Below are positions 25,440 to 34,439 of a stretch of 64,000 bases of DNA, one piece after another. The notes under the pieces are model-generated. The model saw only the letters and a program-made list of their open reading frames with translations, had not been told where the DNA came from and searched no databases. The position numbers and the translations under genes were made by a program. Source of the DNA: CAUZWH01 sp965224275 (GTDB taxonomy: Bacteria > Pseudomonadota > Alphaproteobacteria > SHVV01); the NCBI GenBank assembly GCA_965224275.1, contig CBDCYR010000011.1:124001-188000 (forward strand). The letters run 5' to 3'. Position 1 is the first letter of the stretch. Every line of letters begins with the position of its first letter.

Positions 25440-27118
25440 TAACTCGCGCGCTCGCTGCGCGCGCGGCGTTGGCCCTCCGCATCGAGCGTCCGGTTCGCGA
25501 GCAGGTTGTCGAGCCAATCCGGATCCATTTCCGGAACGGAGGCCAGCAGCAGGTCCGTATACTCGTGGTGTGGTGGCACGAAGATGTCCGCCTTCGGTCC
25601 CGACTCCACGACACGGCCTTCAAACATGACCACGACATCGTCGGCAATTGCACGCACCGTGCTGATGTCATGCGTGATGAATATGTAAGAAAGATCGAAC
25701 TCGCGCTGCAGCCGATCGAGGAGCTTCAGGACCTCCTCGGCGACGAGCTGGTCCAGCGCCGACGTCACTTCGTCGCAGATGACGAGCTTCGGCTCGGCGG
25801 CTAGAGCCCGGGCAATGCAGATCCGTTGCTTCTCGCCGCCGGAGAGCTCGCTTGGCAGGCGGTCGACATACTGGTCCGGCTCCAACTCGACGAACGATAG
25901 AAGCTCGCGGACCCGCGCATCCCGCGCCGCTCGGCCCATCTCCAGATAAAAGGCAAGCGGGCGCCCAATCGTCTCGCGGACTCGTTGCTTCGGGTTCAGC
26001 GCCGTATCTGGCATCTGGTAGATCATCTGGATCCGGCGAAGCTCGGCCTTGCTGCGCTTGCCGAAATCGGCGGGCATCGGGGTTCCTAGCCAAAGCACCT
26101 CTCCTTCCCGCGGCCGCAGCAGGCCCGAGATGACGCGCGCCGTCGTGCTCTTGCCGCTGCCCGATTCGCCGACCAGTGCCACCGTCCGCCTGACCGGCAC
26201 CGAGACGTTCACGCTGTTCAGCACCGTCTTCTTGCCGTAGGCCGCCGTCAGGTTCCGCACTTCGAGCAGGGGCGTCTCGGCTGTCGCTTCGTCGGTGCCG
26301 GTCTTGCGGAAGGTACGAACGGCAAGGAGATCGCGTGTGTAGCGCTCCTTCGGGTTCGACAGCATTTCCCGGGTGTCACCCTCCTCAACCAAATCACCGT
26401 TACGGAGCACCATGATGCGGTCGGCCATCTGCGCGACAAGTGCGAGATCGTGGGAGACATAGATGGCGGCCGCGTCGAACTGCTCGACCACGTCCTTGAT
26501 GGCGGCCAAGACCTCGATCTGCGTCGTGACGTCGAGGGCCGTCGTCGGCTCGTCGAAGATGACGAGATCCGGCCGGCACGAGAGCGCCATCGCCGTCATC
26601 GCCCGCTGCAACTGACCACCGGAGACTTGATGAGGGTAGCGAAAGCCGATCGTGTCGGGCTCCGGCAGGCCAAGCCGCCGATAGAGATCCTTGGCGTCGG
26701 CCTCGGCCTCGGCCTGCGACAAAACGCCGTGCTGGACCGGCGTCTCCGAGTGCTGGTCAATCAGCTTGTGCGCCGGATTGAAGGCGGCGGCGGCACTCTG
26801 CGCGACGTAGGCGATGCGCACGCCGAGCAGGTCTCTCCTCTGCTTTTCACTGGCGTTGACCAGGTCGATACCGTCGAACATGATCGTGCCATCGGTGATG
26901 CGGCAGCCGTCCCGGGTAAAGCCCATGGCGGCGAGACCTATCGTCGACTTTCCGGCGCCCGACTCGCCAATCAGTCCCAGCACTTCTCCGCGGCGCAGTG
27001 TCACATCCACACCGTTGACGATTCTCAGCCATTCGTCATCCGTGCGGCCCTCGATCTGGAGATTCCCCATCTCGAGCAGGATGTCGCCCTTCTTTTGTTC
27101 GTCCCGGTAGCTGCTCAT
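25439..27118 (-). CDS. dipeptide/oligopeptide-type ABC transporter ATPase, two fused domains
   Basis: 559 residues from the ATG at 27118, which overlaps the permease stop (ATGA). It contains two full ABC domains, equal to a DppD-DppF fusion. The first has Walker A GESGAGKST (51-59), signature VSGGQLQRAM and Walker B VIFDEPT. The second has GESGSGKST, LSGGEKQRIC and VICDEVT. It powers the importer from the cytoplasmic face. The stop codon overlaps a MITE insertion that left the protein unchanged. Confidence 0.93.
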   Translation of the reverse strand: MSSYRDEQKKGDILLEMGNLQIEGRTDDEWLRIVNGVDVTLRRGEVLGLIGESGAGKSTIGLAAMGFTRDGCRITDGTIMFDGIDLVNASEKQRRDLLGVRIAYVAQSAAAAFNPAHKLIDQHSETPVQHGVLSQAEAEADAKDLYRRLGLPEPDTIGFRYPHQVSGGQLQRAMTAMALSCRPDLVIFDEPTTALDVTTQIEVLAAIKDVVEQFDAAAIYVSHDLALVAQMADRIMVLRNGDLVEEGDTREMLSNPKERYTRDLLAVRTFRKTGTDEATAETPLLEVRNLTAAYGKKTVLNSVNVSVPVRRTVALVGESGSGKSTTARVISGLLRPREGEVLWLGTPMPADFGKRSKAELRRIQMIYQMPDTALNPKQRVRETIGRPLAFYLEMGRAARDARVRELLSFVELEPDQYVDRLPSELSGGEKQRICIARALAAEPKLVICDEVTSALDQLVAEEVLKLLDRLQREFDLSYIFITHDISTVRAIADDVVVMFEGRVVESGPKADIFVPPHHEYTDLLLASVPEMDPDWLDNLLANRTLDAEGQRRARSERAS

Positions 27119-28008
27119 TCTTTCAATCCGCTCGATTTGTGAAGGAACCAATCGATGACGAAATTGACGCTCACCGTCAGAAGCGCGATCGCTGCGGCCG
27201 GCATCAGCGGCATAAAATCGTTGAACGTGATGAGAACGGAATTCTCGCGTACCATGCTTCCCCAATCGGCAATTGGCGGCTGGATGCCGAGACCAAGGAA
27301 GCTAAGCCCCGCTATGAAGAGGAAGGTGAAGGTAAACCGAACGCCGAACTCCGCGACGAGCGGTGCAGTCGCGTTCGGCAGGATTTCGCGCCGGATGATC
27401 CACCACAGGCTTTCGCCGCGGATCTTTGCAACCTCCACATAGTCCATGACGTCAATATTCATCGCCACGGCCCGCATCAACCGGAAGACGCGCGTCGCTT
27501 CGTAGAGCGTGATGACGGTGATCAGGACGGGGATCGACGTGCCGAAGATGGCGAGCGCCAACAAAACGAACACGAGCCCCGGAATCGCCATCAGGATATC
27601 GACGATCCGCGACATGGCCAGGTCGACCCATCCCCCCATCGTTGCGGCAAGCATGCCGGTGAGGGCCCCAATCACGAAGGCGAGGGCGGTGATCAAAAAA
27701 GCAATACCGACTGTGTTGCGCGCACCGTAGATAAGTCGCGTCAGCATGTCGCGGCCGAGATTGTCGGTTCCGAGGATGAATTCGTCGCTCCACGGCTCGT
27801 ACTGGTCGCCGACGATTTCAACTTCGCCATAGGGCGCGAGAACGTCGGCAAAAATCGCGACGAACGCATATGCGACGATGACGAGCAGTCCAAATCGGGA
27901 CGTCCAAGGGGCTTGACGAAAGCCTTTGATCCAGGACGCCTGACCAAGACCCTTACCAAGACCCTTGGCCACCGCAGACTGAGGCGAACTCTTGTTTGCT
28001 TCGGTCAT
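27115..28008 (-). CDS. ABC transporter permease, DppC type
   Basis: 297 residues. After a cytoplasmic N-terminus there are about six membrane segments (FGLLVIVAYAFVAIFADVLAP; VGIAFLITALAFVIGALTG). The coupling helix region EVAKIRGESLWWIIRREILPNA contains the EAA motif of binding-protein-dependent permeases. It pairs with the DppB-type permease encoded 21 bases upstream to form the membrane channel, and it overlaps the ATPase start by four bases. Confidence 0.93.
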   Translation of the reverse strand: MTEANKSSPQSAVAKGLGKGLGQASWIKGFRQAPWTSRFGLLVIVAYAFVAIFADVLAPYGEVEIVGDQYEPWSDEFILGTDNLGRDMLTRLIYGARNTVGIAFLITALAFVIGALTGMLAATMGGWVDLAMSRIVDILMAIPGLVFVLLALAIFGTSIPVLITVITLYEATRVFRLMRAVAMNIDVMDYVEVAKIRGESLWWIIRREILPNATAPLVAEFGVRFTFTFLFIAGLSFLGLGIQPPIADWGSMVRENSVLITFNDFMPLMPAAAIALLTVSVNFVIDWFLHKSSGLKE

Positions 28009-28029
28009 TTTGTTTCGGTCATGGCCGGG

Positions 28030-28989
28030 TCACTGCTTCGGATGAAGTAACAGAGGATTGCTGACGATCGACAGCACATCGGCTAGCAGATTCAATGAGA
28101 TGTAGGTCGTCGCAAAGATCAGGGCTGCCGCCTGCACGATCGGCATGTCGCGTTTTCCCACCGCATCGACCAGCAGTTGGCCGAGGCCGGGGTAGACGAA
28201 GACGACCTCCACGACCACAACGCCGACAACCAGGAAGGCGAGGTTGATGACCACAACGTTGATGATTGGCGCCAGCGCGTTCGGCAGGGCGTGCTTAACG
28301 ATGACTCGCATAGGACTGAGCCCCTTGAGCCTCGCCATCTCGATATAGGGGCTGGCCAGTACGTTAATAATCGCCGCCCGGGTCATCCGCATGGTGTGGG
28401 CAACCGTGACGAGCACAAGCGTCGCCGCCGGCAGCAGCGTCCGGTAAAGACGATCGGCCAATTCCATGTCCGGGTGGATCTTCGAAATACTCGGGAAAAT
28501 GCCAAGATTGATGGAAAACACCAGGATCAGCATGTAAGCGACGAAAAAGTCCGGAAACGAGATCGTCGTCAGCGTTGTTAGGTTGATCCCACGGTCAAAC
28601 GCTGTGTTGCGATAGAGCGCTGCAAGGACACCAAGCGTCAGTGCGAGGGGCATCGAGATGGCCGCTGCAAAGCAGGCGAGAAAGATGGTGTTGAACAGGC
28701 GTACGCCCACCAAGTGGGAGACTTCGTATCCGTTGGAAAGTGAAGTCCCGAAGTCCCCCTGAAGAACCTTGCCCAACCACGCGAAGTACCGCGTATGGAG
28801 CGGGAGATAGAGGCCAAGTTCCCGACGCGCCGCGTCCAGCGTTTCCGGCGTTGCCATCTGACCGAGCAGGGCCTGCGCAGCATCGCCGGGCAGCAATTCA
28901 ACGCCGAGGGAGATAAAAGCCGACACGACGAACAAGGTGGCGACCGCTAGGGCGAAACGCTGCGCGATCATGACGCTCAACCGGTTCAT
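28030..28989 (-). CDS. ABC transporter permease, DppB type
   Basis: 319 residues with a typical DppB N-terminus (IAQRFALAVATLFVVSAFISLGVELLPGD) and six predicted membrane segments. The EAA-like loop is EMARLKGLSPMRVIVKHALPNA. It is the first gene of the importer operon (DppB-DppC-ATPase). Just upstream are remnants of a phosphonate cluster, so the operon now has a new 5' neighbourhood. Confidence 0.92.
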   Translation of the reverse strand: MNRLSVMIAQRFALAVATLFVVSAFISLGVELLPGDAAQALLGQMATPETLDAARRELGLYLPLHTRYFAWLGKVLQGDFGTSLSNGYEVSHLVGVRLFNTIFLACFAAAISMPLALTLGVLAALYRNTAFDRGINLTTLTTISFPDFFVAYMLILVFSINLGIFPSISKIHPDMELADRLYRTLLPAATLVLVTVAHTMRMTRAAIINVLASPYIEMARLKGLSPMRVIVKHALPNALAPIINVVVINLAFLVVGVVVVEVVFVYPGLGQLLVDAVGKRDMPIVQAAALIFATTYISLNLLADVLSIVSNPLLLHPKQ

Positions 28990-29079
28990 GGCCGCACCTC
29001 GCTTTGCGGTTCCGTGCGCTTTGACATCCGGCCGACGGTCTCAACGGCAAGGGTCGTCAACACAATCAATGTTCTATGC

Positions 29080-29172
29080 CGGACTCGGGATCGCAGCCAA
29101 GCCCGTCCGTTCGCGAGAACACGGTCAATGCTCATGCCATGTTTTCAGAATATTTGTGCCGTATCACTCGCA
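29080..29172 (-). pseudogene. fossil of a second DUF1045-phnM junction
   Basis: From the CAT at 29133-29135 leftwards, the bases read MSIDRVLAN, matching the phnM start (MSIERVLAN at 12067). The upstream flank also resembles the one before phnM (ATGTT ... TCACTC). At about 29107 it jumps to bases like the DUF1045 segment at 10880-10910 (CTCGGGATCGC-GCCAAGCC). The rest of both genes is gone. Gene order and strand equal those of the intact pair. Confidence 0.7.
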
Positions 29173-29243
29173 CGAAGCGCTGTAGCGGCCAATCGCGGGT
29201 TCGAACACAGATCCTTCCATTCGGCTAAACCAACGGTCATTGA

Positions 29244-30317
29244 TCAGAACCCATGCGCCCATTTGCGCATGCCGAGGGACATGATCTTCCATGGTTGGTC
29301 GATGAGGTTGTTCCAGGCTTGGCAGCACAGCGCGACGATGTCTTCGTAGGATTTGAAGATCCGGTTCGACAACCAGTTGTCGCGCATGAATTGCCAGACA
29401 TTCTCCACCGGGTTCAACTCGGGCGATCGTGGCGGCAGCGCCAGGACGGTGATGTTGTCGGGGATCGCCAGCTTGGGCGTCAAGTGCCAACCGGCCTGAT
29501 CGACGATCAGCACCGCATGGGCGCCGGGATCGACGGCGGCACTGATCTCGATGAGGTGCGCCGCCATGGCGTCGGTGTCGCACCAGGGCATGACCAGCCC
29601 GGCGCCTTTCCCCTTCGCGGGACAGATCGCGCCGAAGATATAGGCCCATTCGGTGCGCTGGTCGCGGGGCGCCCGCGGGCGCGTGCCACGTCTGGCCCAT
29701 CGGCGTGTGAGCTTATTCTTCTGGCCGATGCGGGCTTCATCTTGCCACCACAGCTCTATCTCGACGCCTTTCGGGAGCCTCGCCCGGATCTTCGCCAGTT
29801 CGGCGGGGAAGTTTTTTTTAAAAGCCTCGACGGCCAGCTCGTTTTGCGCGTAGTGGCGCGGCCGCGCCGAGATCTTGGCGAAGCCGAGCGCCTTCAACTC
29901 GCGCCCGACCGTGGTCTCGTCGAGCGAGATGGCGAACGTCTCCAAGAGCCACCGCGCCAGGTCCTTGCGCCGCCAGCGCACGACGCCGTCGACCGCCGGG
30001 ACCGGGCCGGCCTCAACAACCTCCGCCAGTGCGCGGCGGTGATCGGCGTTGAGCTTCGAGGGTGCGCCCGGTGACTTCCCATCGACCAGCCCGTCCGGTC
30101 CGCGGGCGTTGAAGCGCAGCACCCAGTCGCGAATGATCTGCAGACCGACGCCGCCGATCCGCGACGCATCCGTCCTGCTGCCACCATCGTAGACCTCGGC
30201 CAACGCCAGCAGACGACGGCTCTGGGTCGCGTCCCTGGTCCTCTTCGCGAGGCGCCGCAGTGAGACGCTGTCAAAATCGTTCCGTAAGTCGACAGGCGCT
30301 GCCATGGCGAACCTCAT
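29244..30317 (-). CDS. IS630-family transposase, intact
   Basis: 357 residues with an N-terminal helix-turn-helix part (SRRLLALAEVYDGGSRTDASRIGG ... IIRDWVLRFNARG) and a DDE domain: WWQDEARIGQKN, LIVDQAGWHLTP, and LPPRSPELNPVENVWQFMRDNW. It is one uninterrupted frame, unlike the frameshifted IS630 at 45.9 kb, and belongs to a different subgroup. Its inverted repeats could not be fixed with confidence. It sits between two fossils of phosphonate genes and probably helped to break that locus. Confidence 0.9.
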   Translation of the reverse strand: MRFAMAAPVDLRNDFDSVSLRRLAKRTRDATQSRRLLALAEVYDGGSRTDASRIGGVGLQIIRDWVLRFNARGPDGLVDGKSPGAPSKLNADHRRALAEVVEAGPVPAVDGVVRWRRKDLARWLLETFAISLDETTVGRELKALGFAKISARPRHYAQNELAVEAFKKNFPAELAKIRARLPKGVEIELWWQDEARIGQKNKLTRRWARRGTRPRAPRDQRTEWAYIFGAICPAKGKGAGLVMPWCDTDAMAAHLIEISAAVDPGAHAVLIVDQAGWHLTPKLAIPDNITVLALPPRSPELNPVENVWQFMRDNWLSNRIFKSYEDIVALCCQAWNNLIDQPWKIMSLGMRKWAHGF

Positions 30318-30401
30318 TGGTTCACCACAAAGAGTCAGAGATCGGACCGCTTGGGAATCCCCAACGTGAGTCAGGCATTCCGCTCGGTGGTATAATATAT
30401 A

Positions 30402-30436
30402 GCAATAGATATTATACCATAGGGGTATTAAAAAGA
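30402..30436 (-). promoter_or_regulatory. shared operator-like element, copy 5 (orphan)
   Basis: On the minus strand: TTTTTAATACCCCTATGG, then TATAAT, then ATCTATTG. It matches the 13513 copy at most positions but lacks a clear TTGACA. No intact gene now follows it except the transposase. It adjoins the phnN fossil. Confidence 0.5.
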
Positions 30437-30540
30437 CGTGGGAACACGGGCGCGATCGAAGAAGCTGTCGACCGCTGTGTCGGCTTACTACGACGTTACC
30501 AGCCTCACCGGAGGCCTCGGAACGAACCCGCCTGTCCGTA
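30437..30540 (+). pseudogene. phnN 3' fragment
   Basis: The + strand encodes NTGAIEEAVDRCVGLLRRYQ, which matches the end of the intact PhnN at 17308-17907 (NTGTVEEAVDRFVSLLRQYR), and continues with diverging sequence to a stop. Nothing of the P-loop half is left. With the fossil at 29080 it shows that a second phn cluster once lay here. Confidence 0.8.
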
Positions 30541-30579
30541 AACCGTGCGCCGCATCGCCGACACGCGGCCCCGAGTTGC

Positions 30580-31479
30580 TCAGTCCGGGTGGCTATCGAG
30601 GTGGGCGATTATGTAGCGTGTCAGCTCGCCAATCGTAGGGACACGGAACTTTTGGCTCCGATGCACGACGTAGAACGGTCGCTCTAGGGTCGGTTCCAGC
30701 GGCACCGCAGCCATGGTGCCCAGGCGCAGCTCCTTCCTAACGGCGCTCGCTGAGAGGACAGCGATGCCAATGCCCCCTTCCACCGCACCCTTGACAGCCT
30801 CCGAGCTGCTGAGTTCGATGACCACATCAAGGTCGCTCGGGTCGAGCCCCATCGCGTGCAGGTACTCCAGTAAGAAGCGGCGCCCGCCCGATCCCTCTTC
30901 GCGAATGACGAACGGGTAACGGAGGATATCCTCGGAATTGACAGCAGCCTGCCGAGCTAGCTGGTGATCCGGCGGCGTTAGGACCACCATTTGGTCTGTG
31001 CAGCAGGTCTCCATCACCAGATTGGCATTATTCACCGGACCTTCCACCACGCCGAGGTCGATCACGTTGTCCTCCACCATGGTGACGACGTCCTCGGTGT
31101 TGGCCACCTTCAGTTGCACAACGACGTCCGTGAACTCGCGCTTGAACTCCCCGAGCAGGGACGGGAGCCGGTAATCGCCGATGGTCGTGCTTGCACCAAC
31201 CATGATCACGCCTATCTCGCCGATGTGCTCGCGCACCGCGTTCTCCATGTCGGTGTAGAGGCCGAAGATTTTGCCGGCGTAGCGATGGACACACTTGCCC
31301 GCCTCAGTGAGGCTGATGCTACTGTGGGCGCGGTCGAACAGTCGCGTGTTGAACTCCTCCTCGAGCTGGCGGATCTGGAACGTCACCGCCGGCTGGCTCA
31401 TCTGCAGGGCCTCGGCCGCCTTGGTGAAGCTGAGGTGCCGGGCAGTGGCGAGGAATACCTGTAGTCTGCGATCTGGCAT
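30580..31479 (-). CDS. LysR-family transcriptional regulator
   Basis: 299 residues if read from MPDRRLQVFL; a start 12 codons earlier is possible. The winged helix-turn-helix is at residues 1-60 (TARHLSFTKAAEALQMSQPAVTFQIRQLEEEF), followed by a CysL/CbbR-like effector domain (IMVGASTTIGDYRLP, VVEGPVNNAN, FVIREEGSGGRR). It is the only clear transcription factor in the window, so it is a candidate for acting on the repeated operator-like elements (inference). It is divergent from the alpha/beta hydrolase gene. Confidence 0.9.
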   Translation of the reverse strand: MPDRRLQVFLATARHLSFTKAAEALQMSQPAVTFQIRQLEEEFNTRLFDRAHSSISLTEAGKCVHRYAGKIFGLYTDMENAVREHIGEIGVIMVGASTTIGDYRLPSLLGEFKREFTDVVVQLKVANTEDVVTMVEDNVIDLGVVEGPVNNANLVMETCCTDQMVVLTPPDHQLARQAAVNSEDILRYPFVIREEGSGGRRFLLEYLHAMGLDPSDLDVVIELSSSEAVKGAVEGGIGIAVLSASAVRKELRLGTMAAVPLEPTLERPFYVVHRSQKFRVPTIGELTRYIIAHLDSHPD

Positions 31480-31564
31480 GCTGAACTCATACTTGCGCAC
31501 GCTGCCGCTGGGCATGACGACCGTCGTTCATGCCAGCCTCAGTCGAGCCATTATAGGGGAACTC

Positions 31565-31640
31565 GCAGGCCGTATACCAACGCAGCCGGCTACCACGTGC
31601 TGGCGCCGTCGCTCACCGGGCTCGTATTGTTAAGACGCGC
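31565..31640 (+). pseudogene. alpha/beta hydrolase N-terminal fragment
   Basis: The + strand encodes NAAGYHVLAPSLTGL, which parallels TGAGHNVWAPSLTGLG in the gene directly downstream. It has no start and stops soon after. It is a short leftover of a related hydrolase gene, lying in the LysR/hydrolase spacer. Confidence 0.6.
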
Positions 31641-31685
31641 AATCGTGGCGACCATGGGTGCTATTGTCTGGCAGGGGAGGCGCGG

Positions 31686-32396
31686 GTGGCGAATTACGTT
31701 CTCGTTCATGGGTCGTGGCTTGGCGGGTGGTGTTGGCAGCGGGTCACGCCATTGCTAACTGGGGCCGGTCACAATGTGTGGGCGCCTTCGCTCACGGGGC
31801 TGGGTGACCGAAGCCATCTTGGCGGCGCCGAGATCGATCTCGATCTCCACATTCAAGACATTGCGGCGTTACTCGAATGGGAAGATCTGCACGGCGTGAT
31901 CCTGGTCGGGCATAGCTATAGCGGCATGGTCATAACTGCGGTCGCCGACCGCATGCCGGAGCGCGTCGCGCATCTGTTCTATGTCGACGCGGTGGTGCCG
32001 GAGGATGGCAAAGCGATCGTCGATCTGATTCCACCCGATATGGCGGAATCGATCCGCGCGGCGGCGGCCGCGAATGACGATCCGACGCGGATGCCGCCGG
32101 CTCCGCCTGAAGCGTTAGGGATTACGGATCCGGGCGATGTTGCCTGGGTGATGGCAAAATCTGTCGGCATGCCTATCGCGACCCACGAGCAACCGATCCA
32201 GCTAACCGGTACCTATGAAAACGTCGCGAAACGCACTTATATGGCCTGCACGGATCCGGTACTCGGTGGCCTGGAGGCGACGGCGGCAGCAGCGCGCGAG
32301 GATCCCGATTGCAACTATTTTGAGATTGCCACCGGGCATGATCCGATGATTACGCGGCCGGGCGAGTTGGCTGATATTTTGCTTGCAAGCGCCTAG
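31686..32396 (+). CDS. alpha/beta hydrolase
   Basis: 236 residues from a GTG with GGGGAGG upstream. The oxyanion motif VHGSWLGGWCW is at residues 7-17. The nucleophile elbow is VGHSYSG (Ser77, with Ser in the place of the second Gly). The acid is probably in YVDAVVPEDG and the histidine in ATGHDPMITRP. This is the esterase/hydroxynitrile-lyase-like branch found in many soil bacteria. A cytosolic esterase or C-C/C-N hydrolase is likely. Confidence 0.88.
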   Translation: MANYVLVHGSWLGGWCWQRVTPLLTGAGHNVWAPSLTGLGDRSHLGGAEIDLDLHIQDIAALLEWEDLHGVILVGHSYSGMVITAVADRMPERVAHLFYVDAVVPEDGKAIVDLIPPDMAESIRAAAAANDDPTRMPPAPPEALGITDPGDVAWVMAKSVGMPIATHEQPIQLTGTYENVAKRTYMACTDPVLGGLEATAAAAREDPDCNYFEIATGHDPMITRPGELADILLASA

Positions 32397-32424
32397 GTGA
32401 GATCGCACCAAAAGAAACAAAACG

Positions 32425-32570
32425 CCCTCACCCCACCCTCTCCCGACCGGGAGAGGGATTTTCATTTTTCACCCCAGCCCTCTCCCACTCATGGGAGAGG
32501 GAGCACAATGGTGCTGCCTCTCGGCCATGATTCCCTCTCCCCTCTTGCGGGAGAGGGTTAGGGTGAGGGG
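32425..32570. repeat. intergenic palindromic repeat, copy 3 of 5 (compound)
   Basis: Three stacked units: CCCTCACCCCACCCTCTCCC with GGGAGAGGGA, then CCCCAGCCCTCTCCC with ATGGGAGAGGGAG, then CCCTCTCCCCTCTTGCGGGAGAGGG, ending TTAGGGTGAGGGG. It lies between convergent genes (hydrolase and LivM). Confidence 0.8.
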
Positions 32571-32655
32571 TAAAATGAAACAAAACGCCCCTCTCGGCAG
32601 AAACGCTTCGCGTTTCGCCTGTCGGGTAGCCAAAACTCCTGCGAGTTTTGGCTGA

Positions 32656-33567
32656 CTATTCCATGCGGTAGGAGCCGGCGACGCCTTGTGGGCGCCAGTG
32701 CATGAAGGCTAACAGCAGGAAGCCGTAGATCATCAGGCGCATTTCTGCGGCAAGGGTGATGGGCATGTCGACGAAGCGCAGTCCTTCGGGGATCAGAATC
32801 AGCAGGAGGGCGCCGAAAAATGGCCCACGGAAGGCGTTGCCGACGCCACCAATAATGATCATCGATAATAGCAATGTCGCTTCGCTGATGTCGGCGATCG
32901 TCGGATTGATGAAGTTGATATAGGACGACAGCATGGCGCCGGCGAAGCCGGCGAGTCCACAACCAACCCCCACGGCCCACACCTTGGCCACGCGCACATT
33001 CTTGCCAAGGCCCCGAGCGGCCAATTCGTCATCTCGTAACGCGCGCAACATACGTCCCCAAGGAGACTCCAAGAGGACCCGCGAGATCAGTACGGCTCCT
33101 AACGCGAACGCGCTATATAAAATCGCGACGGAAATCTTGTCGTCGAATATGTAGCCAAATAAATTCGGCGACGGGACATCGATCAGCCCGAAATCGCCGT
33201 TGGTCATGTTTCCCCAGGTCCCGACGGGCTGGCTCGTGTCGTGCCAATTCTTCAGGACCGTGAAGATCATCACCTGGATCGCCAGCGAAATAAGAACGAA
33301 GAAATCGCCACGGAAGCGCCACGACGCAATCGACAACATCATGCTGAAGACGACCGACATGGCGATGGCCAGCAACGCCGCTGGAATGAATCCCCAATCG
33401 AGCAACAGCGTGGTTAGGGCGTAGGTATACGCTCCGATCCCGAAATAGGCGGCATGTGCCAGAGTGAGGAGTCCGACATAGCCAACGATGACGTTGAGGC
33501 TGAGCGCGACGATCAGGTAGATGTCGAACAGGATCAGGAGGTGTAGACCGTAGTTTACGTAGTTCAC
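32656..33567 (-). CDS. branched-chain-type ABC permease, LivM type (paralog 1)
   Basis: 303 residues, highly hydrophobic, with ALSLNVIVGYVGLLTLAHAAYFGIGAY at the N-terminus and the LivM coupling segment ARGLGKNVRVAKVWAVGVGCGLAGFAGA. It overlaps the LivH-type gene by four bases (ATGA), so they form a permease pair. No ATPase or binding protein adjoins. The gene at 37701-38612 encodes a near twin of the same length. The substrate is not known; Liv-like systems also import amides, urea and aromatic acids. Confidence 0.92.
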   Translation of the reverse strand: MNYVNYGLHLLILFDIYLIVALSLNVIVGYVGLLTLAHAAYFGIGAYTYALTTLLLDWGFIPAALLAIAMSVVFSMMLSIASWRFRGDFFVLISLAIQVMIFTVLKNWHDTSQPVGTWGNMTNGDFGLIDVPSPNLFGYIFDDKISVAILYSAFALGAVLISRVLLESPWGRMLRALRDDELAARGLGKNVRVAKVWAVGVGCGLAGFAGAMLSSYINFINPTIADISEATLLLSMIIIGGVGNAFRGPFFGALLLILIPEGLRFVDMPITLAAEMRLMIYGFLLLAFMHWRPQGVAGSYRME

Positions 33568-34439
33568 GATTCAGCCTCCGCCTCAAGGCGTGCGCGGCGT
33601 GTGATGATGCCGGCCGGGCGGAACAGCAGAAACATCACCAGAAGTGCAAAGGTCGCGGCGTCGATCCATTTCGCCTCGATGTACCACTCGACCTCGGAGC
33701 GCACGAGGCCGAGCAGGAAGCCACCGATCACGGCGCCAAAAAACGAGAACCGGCCACCAATAATCGCGGCGACGATTGCAAGCAGCAGGATGCTGAGGCC
33801 GCCATGCGACCAAAATCCGGCATCGCGGGCGCTCAGGATCGAAGCCACGCCGATCATGGCGCCTGAAATCCCAAACGCGACGTAGCGGAGTAGGCGCACG
33901 TTGTAGCCGCGTAGAGACAACTCATTGGGATTATCGGCAAGGCCGCGAAACTGGAGGCCAACGCTGGTGAATCGCAGCCAAACGAAGAAGACGGCGATCA
34001 ACAGCCCGCAGCCGCCGATCGTCCACCATTCGGAATTGGTGACAACAACCGGCCCGATAAACGTCACAGCGTCGATACCGGAGCGCAGTACCTTGGGCTC
34101 ATTGCCCCACACGATTGCAACGAACTGAACGACGATGATGTACAGCCCGAGTGAGGACACGAAGTGCGCGGCGAACGAGCCTTGCCGTCCGGCTATGCGC
34201 CCATGGTTGAAGGCTTCCATGGCGACGGAAAGCAAAAACGTACCAAATATTCCAAGGAAAATTGCCGGCACCGGAGGCACGCCCTGCTGCATGGCTTCCC
34301 AGGCGAAAAATGGGGCCGCCGAATAAAGTGCGCCCAACGCGATGTGAAACACCTTGGTTGGGAGATAGACGAGTTGAAACGCCAAGCCGAGTACGGCGAT
34401 TTCCAATCCACTGATCGCACCATTGACAAAGACCTGCAT
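33564..34439 (-). CDS. branched-chain-type ABC permease, LivH type
   Basis: 291 residues from MQVFVNGAISGLE (ATG at 34439). It has multiple membrane segments and the LivH-type loop SLRGYNVRLLRYVAFGISGAMIGVAS. It forms the partner of the LivM-type protein encoded immediately downstream. Its related pair is at 49221-50989. It diverges from the amidohydrolase gene, and about 165 bases between them should hold both promoters. Confidence 0.92.
   Translation of the reverse strand: MQVFVNGAISGLEIAVLGLAFQLVYLPTKVFHIALGALYSAAPFFAWEAMQQGVPPVPAIFLGIFGTFLLSVAMEAFNHGRIAGRQGSFAAHFVSSLGLYIIVVQFVAIVWGNEPKVLRSGIDAVTFIGPVVVTNSEWWTIGGCGLLIAVFFVWLRFTSVGLQFRGLADNPNELSLRGYNVRLLRYVAFGISGAMIGVASILSARDAGFWSHGGLSILLLAIVAAIIGGRFSFFGAVIGGFLLGLVRSEVEWYIEAKWIDAATFALLVMFLLFRPAGIITRRARLEAEAES

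Noticed and set aside
25171..25442. Possible small genes inside the 25.17-kb element
   Set aside because: The frames are short, overlap in several directions and have no start signals; the inverted repeats explain the segment better.
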